A stretch of 64,000 nucleotides of DNA from Brevibacterium daeguense (GCF_021729135.1 NZ_JAJTWW010000008.1:1-64000), one strand, 5' to 3'; positions 19,811-29,628 are shown, counted from the stretch's first letter. Numbers and translations are program-made. Notes: generated from the letters alone by a model not told the origin.

Positions 19811-20898
19811 CACCCCTCCTCGAGCCCGAGCGCCCGGGCGGCGGAGACGGCATCGACGGACACGCGTGTCGGCTGCAGAGCCGAACCGTCGGCGGATTTG
19901 ATCGCCCACTCGGGATCCTTGAGCCCGTGACCGGTGACGGTGCAGACGACGGTGGCACCGGCCGGGATCTTCCCGGCGCGGGCCTGCTTGAGCAGTCCCG
20001 CGATCGAAGCGGCCGAGCCGGGTTCGACGAAGATCCCCTCGGTCGACGACAGGAGACGGTGGGCTTCGAGGATCTGATCGTCGGTGACGGAGTCGATCAG
20101 ACCGCCCGACTCGTCGCGGGCCGCGATGGCCTGGTTCCACGAAGCGGGGTTGCCGATGCGGATCGCGGTGGCGATGGTCTCCGGGCTGTCCACGGGATGA
20201 CCGAGCACGAGCGGTGCAGCGCCGGCGGCCTGGAAACCCCACATCTGCGGTGTCGATTCCGCCAGACCCTGCTCCCGGTACTCCCGGTAGCCCTTCCAGT
20301 AGGCGGTGATGTTGCCGGCGTTGCCCACCGGCAGCACATGGATGTCCGGCGCCTTGCCGAGCGCGTCGACGACCTCGAAGGACGCCGTCTTCTGCCCCTC
20401 GATCCGGTCGGGATTGACGGAGTTGACCAGGTGCACCGGGTAGGCCTCGGCGAGCTTGCGGGACAGCGTCAGGCAGTCGTCGAAGTTGCCGTCGACCTCG
20501 AGGAGCTCGGCGCCGTGGGCGATGGCCTGGCTCATCTTCCCCACGGCGATCTTGCCCGCGGGCACCAGCACCGCGCAGGTCAGTCCGGCCTTGGTCGCGT
20601 ATGCGGCAGCAGACGCGGACGTGTTGCCGGTGGAGGCGCAGATCACCGCTTCGGCTCCGTATTGCACCGCCTTGCTGATGGCCATCGTCATCCCCCGGTC
20701 CTTGAAGGAGCCGGTGGGGTTCATGCCCTCGTACTTGACCCATACCTCGGCGCCGGTCCGCTCGGACAGGCCCGCGGCGTGGATCAGGGGTGTTCCGCCC
20801 TCACCCAGGGTCACGGCCCTGGCGTCCGGGGCGATGTCGAGCAGGCTGCGGTACTCCTCGATGACTCCCTGCCACTGATGGCGGTGCTGTGCGGTCAT
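19810..20898 (-). CDS. thrC: Threonine synthase
   Basis: 362 residues, PLP-dependent fold type II. Converts O-phosphohomoserine to threonine. Pyridoxal lysine is Lys66 ([11 protein letters not shown]); the phosphate-binding loop is LPVGNAGNI. It is the short actinobacterial form without the N-terminal extension. AAAGGA precedes the ATG; 14 bases separate it from hom. Confidence 0.96.
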   Translation of the reverse strand: MTAQHRHQWQGVIEEYRSLLDIAPDARAVTLGEGGTPLIHAAGLSERTGAEVWVKYEGMNPTGSFKDRGMTMAISKAVQYGAEAVICASTGNTSASAAAYATKAGLTCAVLVPAGKIAVGKMSQAIAHGAELLEVDGNFDDCLTLSRKLAEAYPVHLVNSVNPDRIEGQKTASFEVVDALGKAPDIHVLPVGNAGNITAYWKGYREYREQGLAESTPQMWGFQAAGAAPLVLGHPVDSPETIATAIRIGNPASWNQAIAARDESGGLIDSVTDDQILEAHRLLSSTEGIFVEPGSAASIAGLLKQARAGKIPAGATVVCTVTGHGLKDPEWAIKSADGSALQPTRVSVDAVSAARALGLEEG

Positions 20899-20912
20899 GA
20901 AGTAGTCCTTTC

Positions 20913-22223
20913 TCAGTGGCCCTCGATGCGCAGCACCGAGCTCAGGGCGTTGACGGCTTCCAACTCAGCCAGCCGGTCGACGGTGCGGCGCAGTGCCGCA
21001 TCGATACCGGCATGGGTGGCGATGACGAGCTTGGCCCGCTGCGGAGTCCCGGCCGGCTCGTCCTCGATCTGCGTCTGCTGGACGAGTTCGATCGACACTC
21101 CCTCCTCGGCGAACACCTCTGCGATCCGTGAGAGCACGCCGGGGCGGTCGAACACGTCGAGAGTGATCTGGTAGCGGGTGGTGATCGCCGAGATCGGCAG
21201 CACGGGCAGGCGCGTCGTCAGTCTGCGCTCGTACTGGCCGCGCCCTCCGAGCACCTTGCGCCGGGCCACGGAGACGACGTCACCGAGCACTGCCGAGGAG
21301 GTCGGAGCACCGCCGGCACCCTGCCCGTAGAACATCAGCTCGCCGGCGGCCTCCGCCTCGATGAAGACCGCGTTGAACGCGCCGCCAACGCTGGCGAGCA
21401 CGTGCTCACGCGGCAGCAGCGCCGGGTACACCCGCGCGGACACACCGGGGCCCTCGGGTGAGTCGGAGAGCTCCTCGCAGATCGCGAGCAGTTTGATCGT
21501 GAAGCCCTGCGCCCTCGCCGTCTCCACCATGTCGGCGCTGACTTCGGTGATGCCCTCGACGGAGACGTCGTCGATCGTCACGGGCGTGTGGAAGGCGATC
21601 GAGGCGAGGATCGCCGCCTTGGCAGCCGCGTCGTGGCCCCCGAGATCGGCAGTCGGGTCCGCCTCGGCGTAGCCCAGCTCCTGCGCCGTGCGCAGCGCGG
21701 TGTCGAAGTCCCAACCCTCGCTGTCCATCTGGTCCAGGATGTAGTTCGTGGTGCCGTTGACGATACCCATGACCCGGGTGATCCGGTCGCCGGCGAGCGA
21801 ATTGCCCACCGGGCGGATGATCGGGATGGCACCGGCGACAGCGGCCTCGTGCTCGAGCCTCACCTCGGCTGCGTCAGCGGCCTTCATCAGCTCGCCGTAA
21901 TGCGACGCCAGCAGCGCCTTGTTCGCGGTCACCACGGAGGCGCCCGAGCGCAGCGCACTGAGGATGAGCTCCCGCGCCGGCTCGATGCCGCCGATCAGCT
22001 CGATGACGATGTCCGCTCCTTCGATCGCGGCGGCGGCATCGGTCGTCAGCAGCTCGGAGGGGACTCCGGGTCGGGCCTTGGAGGCGTCGCGGACCGCCAC
22101 AGCGGCCAGCTCCAGCGGTGCTCCGATGCGCGCCGCCAGTTCCTCGCCGTGACCGAGGATCCGCGCTGCGACTTCGCTGCCGACGACGCCGCAGCCCAGC
22201 ATGGCGACTCTCAGGGACTTCAT
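20913..22223 (-). CDS. hom: Homoserine dehydrogenase
   Basis: 436 residues. Reduces aspartate semialdehyde to homoserine. The NAD(P)-binding motif [10 protein letters not shown] is at the N-terminus, the [11 protein letters not shown] catalytic region is central, and a C-terminal ACT domain (about 350-436, [16 protein letters not shown]) suggests feedback control by threonine. It starts seven bases after lysA. Confidence 0.96.
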   Translation of the reverse strand: MKSLRVAMLGCGVVGSEVAARILGHGEELAARIGAPLELAAVAVRDASKARPGVPSELLTTDAAAAIEGADIVIELIGGIEPARELILSALRSGASVVTANKALLASHYGELMKAADAAEVRLEHEAAVAGAIPIIRPVGNSLAGDRITRVMGIVNGTTNYILDQMDSEGWDFDTALRTAQELGYAEADPTADLGGHDAAAKAAILASIAFHTPVTIDDVSVEGITEVSADMVETARAQGFTIKLLAICEELSDSPEGPGVSARVYPALLPREHVLASVGGAFNAVFIEAEAAGELMFYGQGAGGAPTSSAVLGDVVSVARRKVLGGRGQYERRLTTRLPVLPISAITTRYQITLDVFDRPGVLSRIAEVFAEEGVSIELVQQTQIEDEPAGTPQRAKLVIATHAGIDAALRRTVDRLAELEAVNALSSVLRIEGH

Positions 22224-22230
22224 TCGACGC

Positions 22231-23667
22231 TCATTCTCCGTTCCGATTGCCGGGAGCGAAGCCCGGATCCGATGCGAACATGTCCTGATAGCTCTCCGGG
22301 CGGATCACCCAGCGGACGTCCTCACCCTCGACGGCAAGCACCCCGGGCCGGGGGACGTGATTGTAGTTCGAGGCCAGCGGGCGGCAGTAGGCGCCGGTGC
22401 CGGGCACCGCGATGAGATCGCCGGCGCTCACGTCACCGGGAAGGTACTCGTCACGGACGACGATGTCACCGCTCTCGCAGTGCTTGCCGACCACGCGGAC
22501 CACAGTCGGCTCGACCGAGGACTGCCGGTTGGCCAGGGTGCACGAGTAGTCGGCGTCATAGAGGGCGGTGCGCACATTGTCGCTCATGCCCCCGTCGACG
22601 CTGACGTAGCAGCGGTGACCGCTGCCGGTGTCGACCTGCTTGATGGTGCCGGCGCGATAGAGGGTGAACATCGCAGGGCCGGCGATCGCCCGGCCGGGTT
22701 CGAACGACACGAAGGGCACGGAGGTGTCGTGATCGGCACAGGTCCGGGCGACCACATCGGCGAGCAGCTCAGCGATCCGCTCGAACGACTTCGGGGTGTC
22801 CTGCGAGGTGTAGCGAATGCCGAAGCCGCCGCCGAGGTCGACCTCCGGCACGCTCACGCCGTGGTCGCGCTCGATCTCCGCGCGGAGCCCGATGATGCGC
22901 CCTGCCGCCACCTCGAACCCGTCCTTCTCGAAGATCTGGGACCCGATGTGGCTGTGCAGGCCGATCAGCTCGAGGTGGTCCGAGGCGAGGATCTGGTCCG
23001 CGGCACGGCGGGCATCGCCGGACTGAAGGGAGAGTCCGAACTTCTGGTCCTCGTGGGCAGTGGCGATGAAGTCGTGAGTATGCGCCTCGACGCCGACGGT
23101 GACGCGGATCATCACTCGAGCCCGGACCCCGCGCTCGGCAGCAGCCGCCGCCACCCGGGGGATCTCTGCCAGCGAGTCGACGACGAGGCGTCCGATCCCC
23201 CAGTCGAGGGCGAACGCGATCTCCTCGTCGGACTTGTTGTTGCCGTGCAGCCCCACCAGGCGCGGATCCAGGCCGGCCTGCCTGGCGACCATGAGCTCCC
23301 CCAGGGTGCAGGCATCGAGGCCGAGTCCCGCCTCGGCGACCCAGCCGGCGGCTGCGGTGCACAGGAATGCCTTGCCCGCGTAGTACGAGCGGGAACCGGG
23401 TCCGACCCGGTCGAACGCCCGGGAGAACGCCTCGGCGAACGACCGCGCACGATGCTTGAAGTCATCGACGTCGAGGACGAAGGTCGGAGTGCCGTATTCG
23501 TCGGCGAGGTCGGTGACCGAGTGGCCGGCGACCTGCAGCACGCCGTCATCGTCCTTGCGGACATTGCGCGCCCACAGGCTCGGCATGAGCGCGTTGACAT
23601 CGTCGGGGTAGGGCAGCCAGACGGGAGACGGGATGGCGTGGAGGACGCCGGAGATATGGGCGGGCAT
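22231..23667 (-). CDS. lysA: Diaminopimelate decarboxylase
   Basis: 478 residues. Makes lysine from meso-diaminopimelate. PLP Lys99 lies in SYYAGKAFL; the glycine-rich phosphate loop (DLGGGFGIRY) and EPGRAIAG are present. Two starts are possible: GTG 23673 overlapping the argS stop, or ATG 23667. AGAGG is eight bases before the ATG but only two before the GTG, so ATG is preferred. Confidence 0.95.
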   Translation of the reverse strand: MPAHISGVLHAIPSPVWLPYPDDVNALMPSLWARNVRKDDDGVLQVAGHSVTDLADEYGTPTFVLDVDDFKHRARSFAEAFSRAFDRVGPGSRSYYAGKAFLCTAAAGWVAEAGLGLDACTLGELMVARQAGLDPRLVGLHGNNKSDEEIAFALDWGIGRLVVDSLAEIPRVAAAAAERGVRARVMIRVTVGVEAHTHDFIATAHEDQKFGLSLQSGDARRAADQILASDHLELIGLHSHIGSQIFEKDGFEVAAGRIIGLRAEIERDHGVSVPEVDLGGGFGIRYTSQDTPKSFERIAELLADVVARTCADHDTSVPFVSFEPGRAIAGPAMFTLYRAGTIKQVDTGSGHRCYVSVDGGMSDNVRTALYDADYSCTLANRQSSVEPTVVRVVGKHCESGDIVVRDEYLPGDVSAGDLIAVPGTGAYCRPLASNYNHVPRPGVLAVEGEDVRWVIRPESYQDMFASDPGFAPGNRNGE

Positions 23668-23669
23668 CG

Positions 23670-25307
23670 TCACATCCTCTCAGGGGCGCTGACGCCGAGC
23701 ATGTCCAGCCCGTTGGCGAGCACGATCGAGGTGGCCCGGACCAGCATCAGGCGCGAGGCGTGGGTCGGGGTGATCTCCTCGTCGGTCCGAGGGGTGACAC
23801 GGCAGGCGTCGTACCACTTGTGGAACAGTCCCGCCATCCCCTCGAGGTACCGTGCGATCCGGTGCGGCTCGCGCAGCTCGGCAGCCTGGGCCACCACTCG
23901 CGGGAAGTCTGCCAGCGCCGCCAGCAGCACGGTCTCGGTCTCGTGGTCGAGAGTGCTCGGATCGAACTCGACCTCCTCGACTCCGGCGGCGACGGCGTTG
24001 CGCTCCACGCCCTTGGTGCGAGCGTGAGCGTACTGGACGTAGTACACGGGGTTGTCGTTGCTCGCCGAACGCAGCACCTCGGGATCCAGGGTGAGCGGCG
24101 AATCGGCGGGAGTGCGCGCCAGCGAGTAGCGCACTGCGTCCGTGCCGAGCCAGTCGATGAGATCGCGCAGCTCGATGATGTTCCCGGCGCGCTTCGACAG
24201 CTTGGCACCGTTGACCTTGATGAGCTGCCCGATCAGGATCTCGATGTTGTGCTCGGGATCGTCGCCGGCAGCCGCGGCGATGGCTTTGAGCCGGCCGACA
24301 TAGCCGTGGTGATCAGCACCGAGCAGATAGATCTTCTCGGTGAATCCGCGGTCCTTCTTGTCCAGGTAGTACGCGGCATCGGCGGCGAAGTACGTCGGCT
24401 GGCCGTCGGCGCGGATGAGCACGCGATCCTTGTCGTCGCCGAAGTCCGTGGTCCGCAGCCAGACCGCGCCGTCCTTGTCATAGACATGGCCCTGCTCTCG
24501 CAGCCGATCGACGGCCTGCTCGATGGCACCGCTGGCGTGCAGCGTCGTCTCCGAGAACCAGACGTCGAAGTGGACCCCGAAGTCGTCGAGCGTGCTGCGG
24601 ATGTCGGCCATCTGGAGCTCGTAGGCGCGGTGCCTGACCTCGTCCCTGACGGCATCCTCGCAGGCGTCGGCGAGCGCCGGCTGCCCCGCGCGGATCTCCT
24701 CGGCGATGTCTGCGATGTACTGGCCGGGATATCCGCCTTCGGGCACCTCCCGCTCATGCATGCGAGCGAGCACCGAGTCGGCGAAGGTGTCCATCTGGGA
24801 ACCGGCGTCGTTGATGTAGTACTCGCTCGTCACCTCGGCCCCGGCTGCGCGCAGCACGCGCGCGATCGCGTCACCGAGGGCGGCCCAGCGCGTGTGTCCG
24901 AGGTGCAGCGGGCCGGTGGGGTTCGCCGAGACGAACTCCATGTTGACTGTGTGCCCGACAAGCGAGGTGCTGGTGCCGTAGGCCGCGCCCTGCTCGACGA
25001 CGTCCGCGGCGAGCTTGCCCGCGGCGTCGGCGTCCAGGGTGATGTTGAGGAATCCAGGACCCGCGACATCGACCTCGGCGACGCCGTCCTGCGCTCGCAG
25101 GCCCTCGCCGATGCGCTCGGCCAGCTCACGCGGCTTGAGACCGGCCTGCTTGGCGGTCTGCAGCGCGATATTGGACGCCCAGTCGCCGTGCTCGCGGTTC
25201 TTCGGCCGTTCCACCACGATGGTTTCGGGGATCTCGATGGAGAGATCCTGCGAGTTGAGTTGGTCGATGGCAGCACGGATGGCCGTCTTGAGCTGTTCGG
25301 GAGTCAC
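23670..25307 (-). CDS. argS: Arginyl-tRNA synthetase
   Basis: 545 residues. Class I synthetase: HIGH-type motif NPTGPLHLGHTRWA, KMSKS-type GAKLSKRAGN, and a C-terminal DALR anticodon-binding domain. First gene of the aspartate-family operon, an association (argS-lysA) seen in corynebacteria, where the pair is regulated by amino-acid levels. The GTG start has no Shine-Dalgarno; a -10 box six bases upstream suggests a leaderless transcript. Confidence 0.97.
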   Translation of the reverse strand: MTPEQLKTAIRAAIDQLNSQDLSIEIPETIVVERPKNREHGDWASNIALQTAKQAGLKPRELAERIGEGLRAQDGVAEVDVAGPGFLNITLDADAAGKLAADVVEQGAAYGTSTSLVGHTVNMEFVSANPTGPLHLGHTRWAALGDAIARVLRAAGAEVTSEYYINDAGSQMDTFADSVLARMHEREVPEGGYPGQYIADIAEEIRAGQPALADACEDAVRDEVRHRAYELQMADIRSTLDDFGVHFDVWFSETTLHASGAIEQAVDRLREQGHVYDKDGAVWLRTTDFGDDKDRVLIRADGQPTYFAADAAYYLDKKDRGFTEKIYLLGADHHGYVGRLKAIAAAAGDDPEHNIEILIGQLIKVNGAKLSKRAGNIIELRDLIDWLGTDAVRYSLARTPADSPLTLDPEVLRSASNDNPVYYVQYAHARTKGVERNAVAAGVEEVEFDPSTLDHETETVLLAALADFPRVVAQAAELREPHRIARYLEGMAGLFHKWYDACRVTPRTDEEITPTHASRLMLVRATSIVLANGLDMLGVSAPERM

Positions 25308-25313
25308 CGTACA

Positions 25314-25319
25314 AGATTA
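25314..25319 (-). promoter_or_regulatory. -10 box of leaderless argS-lysA-hom-thrCB promoter
   Basis: TAATCT (within GGTAATAATCT) on the minus strand ends six bases before the argS GTG at 25307. It is the most AT-rich stretch nearby. Confidence 0.55.
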
Positions 25320-25436
25320 TTACCCCGGGTGCTCGCTTAGCGACTCGGGGCCGCGAAGAAGGCCGCAGATGTGACTGGTGCGACATCCACGACCTCCTCC
25401 GGGCCGCCCTCGCGGGCCGGTCGGCTTCAGCACCAC

Positions 25437-26207
25437 TCAGGACAGGGCGATCTCCACCGGGGAGCTGAACAGTCCGCCGGAGAACTCGAGGACCTGCGGC
25501 TCGATGCCCTCCGGAATGTCGAAGGCGATGATCCCCTCGACGGTGTTGCCGGGGTTGATCTCCTCGAGGAAGGCGTTCGAGTCCTCGATGTACATGGAGG
25601 CGGCGCCGTCAGCGCTGTGCTGCCTGCCCTCGGCGTCAAGCAGCGTGACGTCGCTGCTGGTGAACATGACAGCTGAATCGCCCGTGTTCGTGATGGTCAT
25701 GCTCACGAGCACGAACTGGCCCTGCGGCTCCTCGTTGAGGAACTCGTCCCCGACCCGGGACACACCCGCCTCGACCTCGGTCACCGACACCTCGAAGTCG
25801 CCGGCGCTGACGGTGTCGCCGACTCCTGCCTGCTCGACCGCCTCCTCGGCTTCCGGTGCGGGCTCCTCGTCCGCACCGGCTTCCTGTGCCGCCTCGTCGG
25901 CGGGCTGCGCGCTGCCGGAGTCCGAGTCGGACTCTGTCCCCGACCCGCCGGCGCCGGCGCAGCTGCCGACGATGATCGCGAAGACGACGATCGCGACCCA
26001 GAACCACCAGCGCTTGTACACGGGCTTCTTCTTCTGCGCCGGCGGGGTCGGTGGGAATCCTCCCTGCGGATACCCGCCATTCGGGGTGCCGTACGGACCG
26101 GGCTGATCAGCAGGAGGAGTCTGGTGTCCGTACGGGGCGGGCGGCGGAGCCGACTGCCCGAGGGGGAACTGACCGGGGCTCTGGGGATTCGGGGGCTGCT
26201 GGGACAT
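25437..26207 (-). CDS. DUF4352 domain membrane protein with Pro/Gly-rich N-terminus
   Basis: 256 residues. A proline/glycine/glutamine-rich N-terminal tail (residues 1-55) leads into a basic KKKPVYKRWWFW patch, one membrane helix (about 62-84, ending GSCAGAGG) and an acidic low-complexity linker. A DUF4352-like extracellular immunoglobulin-type domain follows (about 130-256, QFVLVSMTITNTGDSAVMF). Cys near the helix end could suggest a lipoprotein, but the long cytoplasmic tail argues for a simple type II anchor. Function unknown. AAGGAA precedes ATG. It is divergent from a two-component system across a pair of palindromes, so it may be that system's target. Confidence 0.8.
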   Translation of the reverse strand: MSQQPPNPQSPGQFPLGQSAPPPAPYGHQTPPADQPGPYGTPNGGYPQGGFPPTPPAQKKKPVYKRWWFWVAIVVFAIIVGSCAGAGGSGTESDSDSGSAQPADEAAQEAGADEEPAPEAEEAVEQAGVGDTVSAGDFEVSVTEVEAGVSRVGDEFLNEEPQGQFVLVSMTITNTGDSAVMFTSSDVTLLDAEGRQHSADGAASMYIEDSNAFLEEINPGNTVEGIIAFDIPEGIEPQVLEFSGGLFSSPVEIALS

Positions 26208-26300
26208 GCGGTTCCTTCGCTGGGGGCGGCGGCGTGATCGGGCCGGTCGCCGAGGGTTCTGACATTCCTCATGCTCCCGGCACCCGGGCCGTCCGACATC

Positions 26301-26334
26301 AGCCGATCGGCTCGATCCTGCGAGCCGATCGGCT
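26301..26334. promoter_or_regulatory. Twin palindromic operator candidate
   Basis: The 12-bp palindrome AGCCGATCGGCT occurs at 26301-26312 and 26323-26334, centres 22 bp apart, about two helix turns. Flanking bases extend the pair into a 17-bp inverted repeat (26297-26313 with 26322-26338). The second copy ends just before the -35 region of the kinase promoter. It is likely a binding site for a dimeric regulator. Confidence 0.6.
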
Positions 26335-26359
26335 GATGAGGCGCGTCCGTGCCCGGACA

Positions 26360-26365
26360 TACCCT
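26360..26365 (+). promoter_or_regulatory. -10 box of leaderless kinase-regulator promoter
   Basis: TACCCT ends six bases before the GTG at 26372. There is no Shine-Dalgarno and the -35 region is weak, consistent with a need for an activator. Confidence 0.45.
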
Positions 26366-26371
26366 TCTCGT

Positions 26372-27700
26372 GTGAACACCTCGGCAATCGCCCCGACCAC
26401 CCAGAGCCTCCCCGGCGGCAACTCCTCGCCGGCGCATCCGGAGCGCTCACCTGCGCTCAGAGCCCTCCGCTGCGCTCTGCGGACGCTGTGGGACATCGTC
26501 CTGTTCGTCCTCGGCAGCCTGTTCAGCATGCTCTGCGTCACGGGTGTGCCGGGGGCGGCGGATGAGACTCTGATGATCACGGACCTCGGGGTCGTGATGG
26601 TCCTGCTGAGCACCGCGCTCTGGCTGACGGTCTTCGTTCGGCGTCGGCTTCCGGCGCTGCCCCTGGCCGCCGGTGCGCTCATCACGCTCTTGGGCATGGA
26701 CTACTGGCTGCTGCTCATCGGCGCCCACCACGCTCTCGTCCGGCTGCCCCGCAGGCCGGCGCTCATCCTCGCCGGCATCGCCGGCGCGCTGGTGGTCTGG
26801 GCGGTCGTCCGCGACATCGCGCTCGCCGATCGATCGGTTGCTGCCGCCTTCTTCGGCATCGCAGGCAGCCCCGATCTGCCGGGCAGCCACATCGCGGCCG
26901 CCCTCGTCATCGTCGTCGTGGCCCTGATCGCGCTCACGGCAGCAGGCGGCCTGGCGGCCCTGGCCCGCAGCAGGGCGGAGAACTCCCGGAGCCGCCGTCA
27001 CATCGCCGCGGAGCAGAGGCGCAGCGACAGCCTCAGCGAAGAGCTCGCCCGGCAGACCGAACGCGATCGCCTCGCACGGGAGATCCATGACGCACTGGCG
27101 CACCGGCTATCGGTGATCTCCCTGCAGTCGGGCGCACTGGAGATGGCGGCCGGCTCCGAGCAGCCGGATGTCGCCCGTGCCGCCCAGATCCTGCGCGGGC
27201 AGGCGCACGCCTCCCTCGAAGACCTGCGCGGTCTGCTCGGCGAGCTGCGCACCGGAAGCCCACGGGCGGCCTCGGACGCAGGCGTTCCGCCATCGCAGGC
27301 CTCGCTCAGAGCGCTGCCGCAGCTGGTGCGCTCCGTCAGGGAAGGCGGCACGGCTGTTGACGCCGTCATTCTCATCGAGGGAGCAGACCATGCCCCGACC
27401 GTGTTGGACCGGAGTGTCTATCGGATCGTCCAGGAAGCGCTGACGAACGCGCTCAAGCACTCTCCGGGCGCACTGGTGTCACTGTACGTCGAGGGCTCAG
27501 CCGACACGGGCGTCCGAATCCGCGTGATGAATCCTCTCACCGCAACCGGGACCCCGGAGCTCGGAACCATCGGAACGCACTCGGGGCTTGCCGGAATCCG
27601 GGAGCGCGCGCGACTGCTCGGCGGTGACTCGTGGATCGGACCGCACGAGGGCAGCTTCCTGGTCGATGTCGCACTCCCCTGGTCCGCAGCACAGCGATGA
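26372..27700 (+). CDS. Two-component sensor histidine kinase (NarL-partner type)
   Basis: 442 residues. Six or so hydrophobic segments (about 30-52, 60-82, 87-106, 112-132, 140-160, 172-195) form the sensor with almost no extracellular loop. A coiled linker leads to a HisKA_3 domain: phospho-acceptor His239 in REIHDALAHRL, then a HATPase_c domain with the N box QEALTNALKHSPG and a GLAGIRERARLLGG G box. Stimulus unknown; the lack of a large outside domain suggests sensing in the membrane. Its TGA overlaps the regulator start (ATGA). Confidence 0.92.
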   Translation: MNTSAIAPTTQSLPGGNSSPAHPERSPALRALRCALRTLWDIVLFVLGSLFSMLCVTGVPGAADETLMITDLGVVMVLLSTALWLTVFVRRRLPALPLAAGALITLLGMDYWLLLIGAHHALVRLPRRPALILAGIAGALVVWAVVRDIALADRSVAAAFFGIAGSPDLPGSHIAAALVIVVVALIALTAAGGLAALARSRAENSRSRRHIAAEQRRSDSLSEELARQTERDRLAREIHDALAHRLSVISLQSGALEMAAGSEQPDVARAAQILRGQAHASLEDLRGLLGELRTGSPRAASDAGVPPSQASLRALPQLVRSVREGGTAVDAVILIEGADHAPTVLDRSVYRIVQEALTNALKHSPGALVSLYVEGSADTGVRIRVMNPLTATGTPELGTIGTHSGLAGIRERARLLGGDSWIGPHEGSFLVDVALPWSAAQR

Positions 27701-28383
27701 CGGGGCAGCTGATCCGCGTCCTGCTCGTCGACGACGACGCGATGGTCCGCACCGGACTCCGGGCGATCCTCGCCGCCGACCCCGGAATCGAGGTCGTCGC
27801 GGAGGCGGCCCACGGTGCCGAAGCCCTGGAGCGCGCCGCCGCCCACTTCCCGGACGCAGTGCTGATGGACATCCGGATGCCCGGCATGACCGGCATCGAG
27901 GCGACTCGGATCCTCGTCAACGGCGTGCGACCCCCCAAGGTGATAGCGCTGACGAGCTTCGACTCCGAGGACTACGTCTTCCGCGCCCTCGAAGCCGGTG
28001 CAGTCGGCTTCCTGCTCAAGGACACCTCTCCCCAGGAGCTCATCGCTGCACTCCACACCGTGATGAGCGGAAGCGCGATCATATCTCCCCGGAGCACGCT
28101 CCACCTCATCGCGCGCTTCGGACTGCGGGGAGAGCACACGCGCCGCCACGAGGCCCTGCAGCTGATCGAGACGCTCACCGAACGCGAGAGGGAGATCGCC
28201 GTGCTGGTCGCCGCCGGCGCGTCCAACCGGAACATCGCCGAGCAGCTGTTCGTCTCCGAGGCGACTGCCAAAGCGCACCTGGCCAAGGTGATGATCAAGC
28301 TCGGCGCCGACTCGCGCGTGGGAGTAGCCATCACGGTGGAGAGAGCGGGCCTGACGCACGCGAACCGCTCCGCCGCGGATTGA
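27697..28383 (+). CDS. NarL/LuxR-family response regulator
   Basis: 228 residues. Receiver domain with acidic pocket (LLVDDDAMVR), phospho-acceptor Asp58 (VLMDIRMPG), Thr/Ser (ALTSF) and Lys (LLKDTSP). C-terminal LuxR helix-turn-helix (LTEREREIAVLVAAGASNRNIAEQL). Partner of the upstream kinase by ATGA overlap. The palindromes before the kinase gene are a candidate binding site, giving autoregulation. Confidence 0.94.
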   Translation: MTGQLIRVLLVDDDAMVRTGLRAILAADPGIEVVAEAAHGAEALERAAAHFPDAVLMDIRMPGMTGIEATRILVNGVRPPKVIALTSFDSEDYVFRALEAGAVGFLLKDTSPQELIAALHTVMSGSAIISPRSTLHLIARFGLRGEHTRRHEALQLIETLTEREREIAVLVAAGASNRNIAEQLFVSEATAKAHLAKVMIKLGADSRVGVAITVERAGLTHANRSAAD

Positions 28384-28485
28384 GCCCGGCGCGACCGGAC
28401 AGCTGCCACAGACAGGTGGCGGGTCAGCACTGACAGCGCGGCAGGCCCCGCCTCGGCACCGGGTCCGAAAACCTGCGCCCCAACG

Positions 28486-28523
28486 ACGAAGTCCCGGAAC
28501 CGTGAACGGTTCCGGGACTTCGT
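28486..28523. terminator. Bidirectional hairpin terminator
   Basis: A 17-bp perfect stem (28486-28502 with 28507-28523, TGAA loop) lies between the response-regulator gene and the convergent tRNA-Arg. It is placed to end transcription from both sides. Confidence 0.8.
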
Positions 28524-28530
28524 GATGTCG

Positions 28531-28603
28531 TGCCCGCGACAGGATTCGAACCTACGACCTTCTGCTCCGGAGGCAGACGCTCTATCCACTGAGCTACGCG
28601 GGC
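28531..28603 (-). tRNA. tRNA-Arg (anticodon CCG)
   Basis: 73 nt, cloverleaf complete. Acceptor stem GCCCGCG pairs with CGCGGGC, discriminator A; D-arm GCTCAGTGGATAGAGC; anticodon loop CTCCGGA reads CGG codons; T-arm GTAGG-TTCGAAT-CCTGT has one mismatch-like end pair. CCA is not encoded. Confidence 0.95.
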
Positions 28604-28616
28604 TGGCAACTCGACA

Positions 28617-28622
28617 ATCCTA
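28617..28622 (-). promoter_or_regulatory. Possible -10 box for tRNA-Arg
   Basis: TAGGAT, preceded by TGG (extended -10 style), lies 13 bases before the tRNA 5' end on the minus strand. No good -35 is seen. Confidence 0.35.
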
Positions 28623-28671
28623 CCACCGATTCTGTGGGCGTCCTGCCGAAGTGCTCAGGATCACATCGGGA

Positions 28672-29628
28672 TCAGTAGCCCCGGATGGACTCGCGCGCTG
28701 GGACGTACTCCCAGTGCCACGGCTCGTACTTGCTCGTCTTCGCCCACTCGGGATTCTCCCAGCCGTACTTGTGAGCGTTCTTCACCAGCCACTCGTACTG
28801 CTCCCCCGTGGCCGTCGCAGCTCCGCCGCCGAAGTCGATGGCGACCCCCCAGCCGTGGAGCGAGGTGCCGGGACGCGCTGCGAGCCCGGGCTTGCGGCCG
28901 GCCACCGAGATCTGGGACTCGAGTGAGCGGTAGGTGTCCGTGATGGCCATGTCCTTGCCGGTATCGGCCTTGAAGTCCGCATTCATCTCTGCGAAGGAGA
29001 CAGCGGCGTCGGCGCGGAGCTTGTGCCCGCCGATTCCGATCTCACACAGCCAGCCCTCGGGCAACTGGCCATTCGAGGCCTGCCCACCCGGCGCCTCGCC
29101 GTCACATCCGGGCAGCACGGTGCGGGTCACCGACCGGGAGGCCGCCTCGGCCTGCCGGTCCTTGGTGCTGGGCACTCCGCCGGCGTAGTTGTCCGCAGTG
29201 CCTGCGGACTTGTCGCCCTGGCCGGCGGGGATCTGCGCGTCGACCGCTTCCGCGTCAACCGCCTTCACCGCGGCTGCATCGATCTGCTGCGACGCGGCGA
29301 CCTGTGTGCTTCCGGTGTTCGCGCTGAGCAGGACGGCCGCGATCGCAGTCCCGGCGACGGAGACCGAGGCCATTGCTGAGACCGTGGTGACCCGGCGACG
29401 CTTGAGCGCCCTGAGCGCGCTCCCGTCCGAACCGCGGACCGCTACTGACCCAGCACCCACTGCGCCGTTGGCCCTGCGGTCGATCCGATGGTCCGACCGT
29501 GCCGCGACGACCGCGGCGGCCGGGCCCAGCAGGGCGCGCTTCCTCTCGGCGCGCCGTGCGGCCTCTTCCTGCCGACGCAGGTCGCGGCGGCGGACGGGCA
29601 CCGGTGCGGTGGTGGCTTCTTGGCCCAC
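28672..29628 (-). CDS. M15 family D-alanyl-D-alanine carboxypeptidase (VanY-like)
   Basis: 318 residues. A basic, Arg/Ala-rich cytoplasmic N-terminus (1-80) precedes one membrane helix (about 82-105), an Ala/Asp-rich linker, and a C-terminal VanY/DD-carboxypeptidase domain. Zinc and catalytic motifs are SLHGWGVAIDFGG (SxHxxGxAxD) and EPWHWEY. It probably trims peptidoglycan stem peptides or acts on wall turnover. Cysteines in LPGCDGE and WLCEIG may form an external disulfide. GTG follows TTTGGAG by seven bases. It is isolated, with an AT-rich upstream region. Confidence 0.88.
   Translation of the reverse strand: MGQEATTAPVPVRRRDLRRQEEAARRAERKRALLGPAAAVVAARSDHRIDRRANGAVGAGSVAVRGSDGSALRALKRRRVTTVSAMASVSVAGTAIAAVLLSANTGSTQVAASQQIDAAAVKAVDAEAVDAQIPAGQGDKSAGTADNYAGGVPSTKDRQAEAASRSVTRTVLPGCDGEAPGGQASNGQLPEGWLCEIGIGGHKLRADAAVSFAEMNADFKADTGKDMAITDTYRSLESQISVAGRKPGLAARPGTSLHGWGVAIDFGGGAATATGEQYEWLVKNAHKYGWENPEWAKTSKYEPWHWEYVPARESIRGY

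Noticed and set aside
19820-20743. Frame extending thrB upstream through thrC
   Set aside because: The extension is a shifted reading of thrC; thrB has its own GGAGGGG site and conserved start at 19810.
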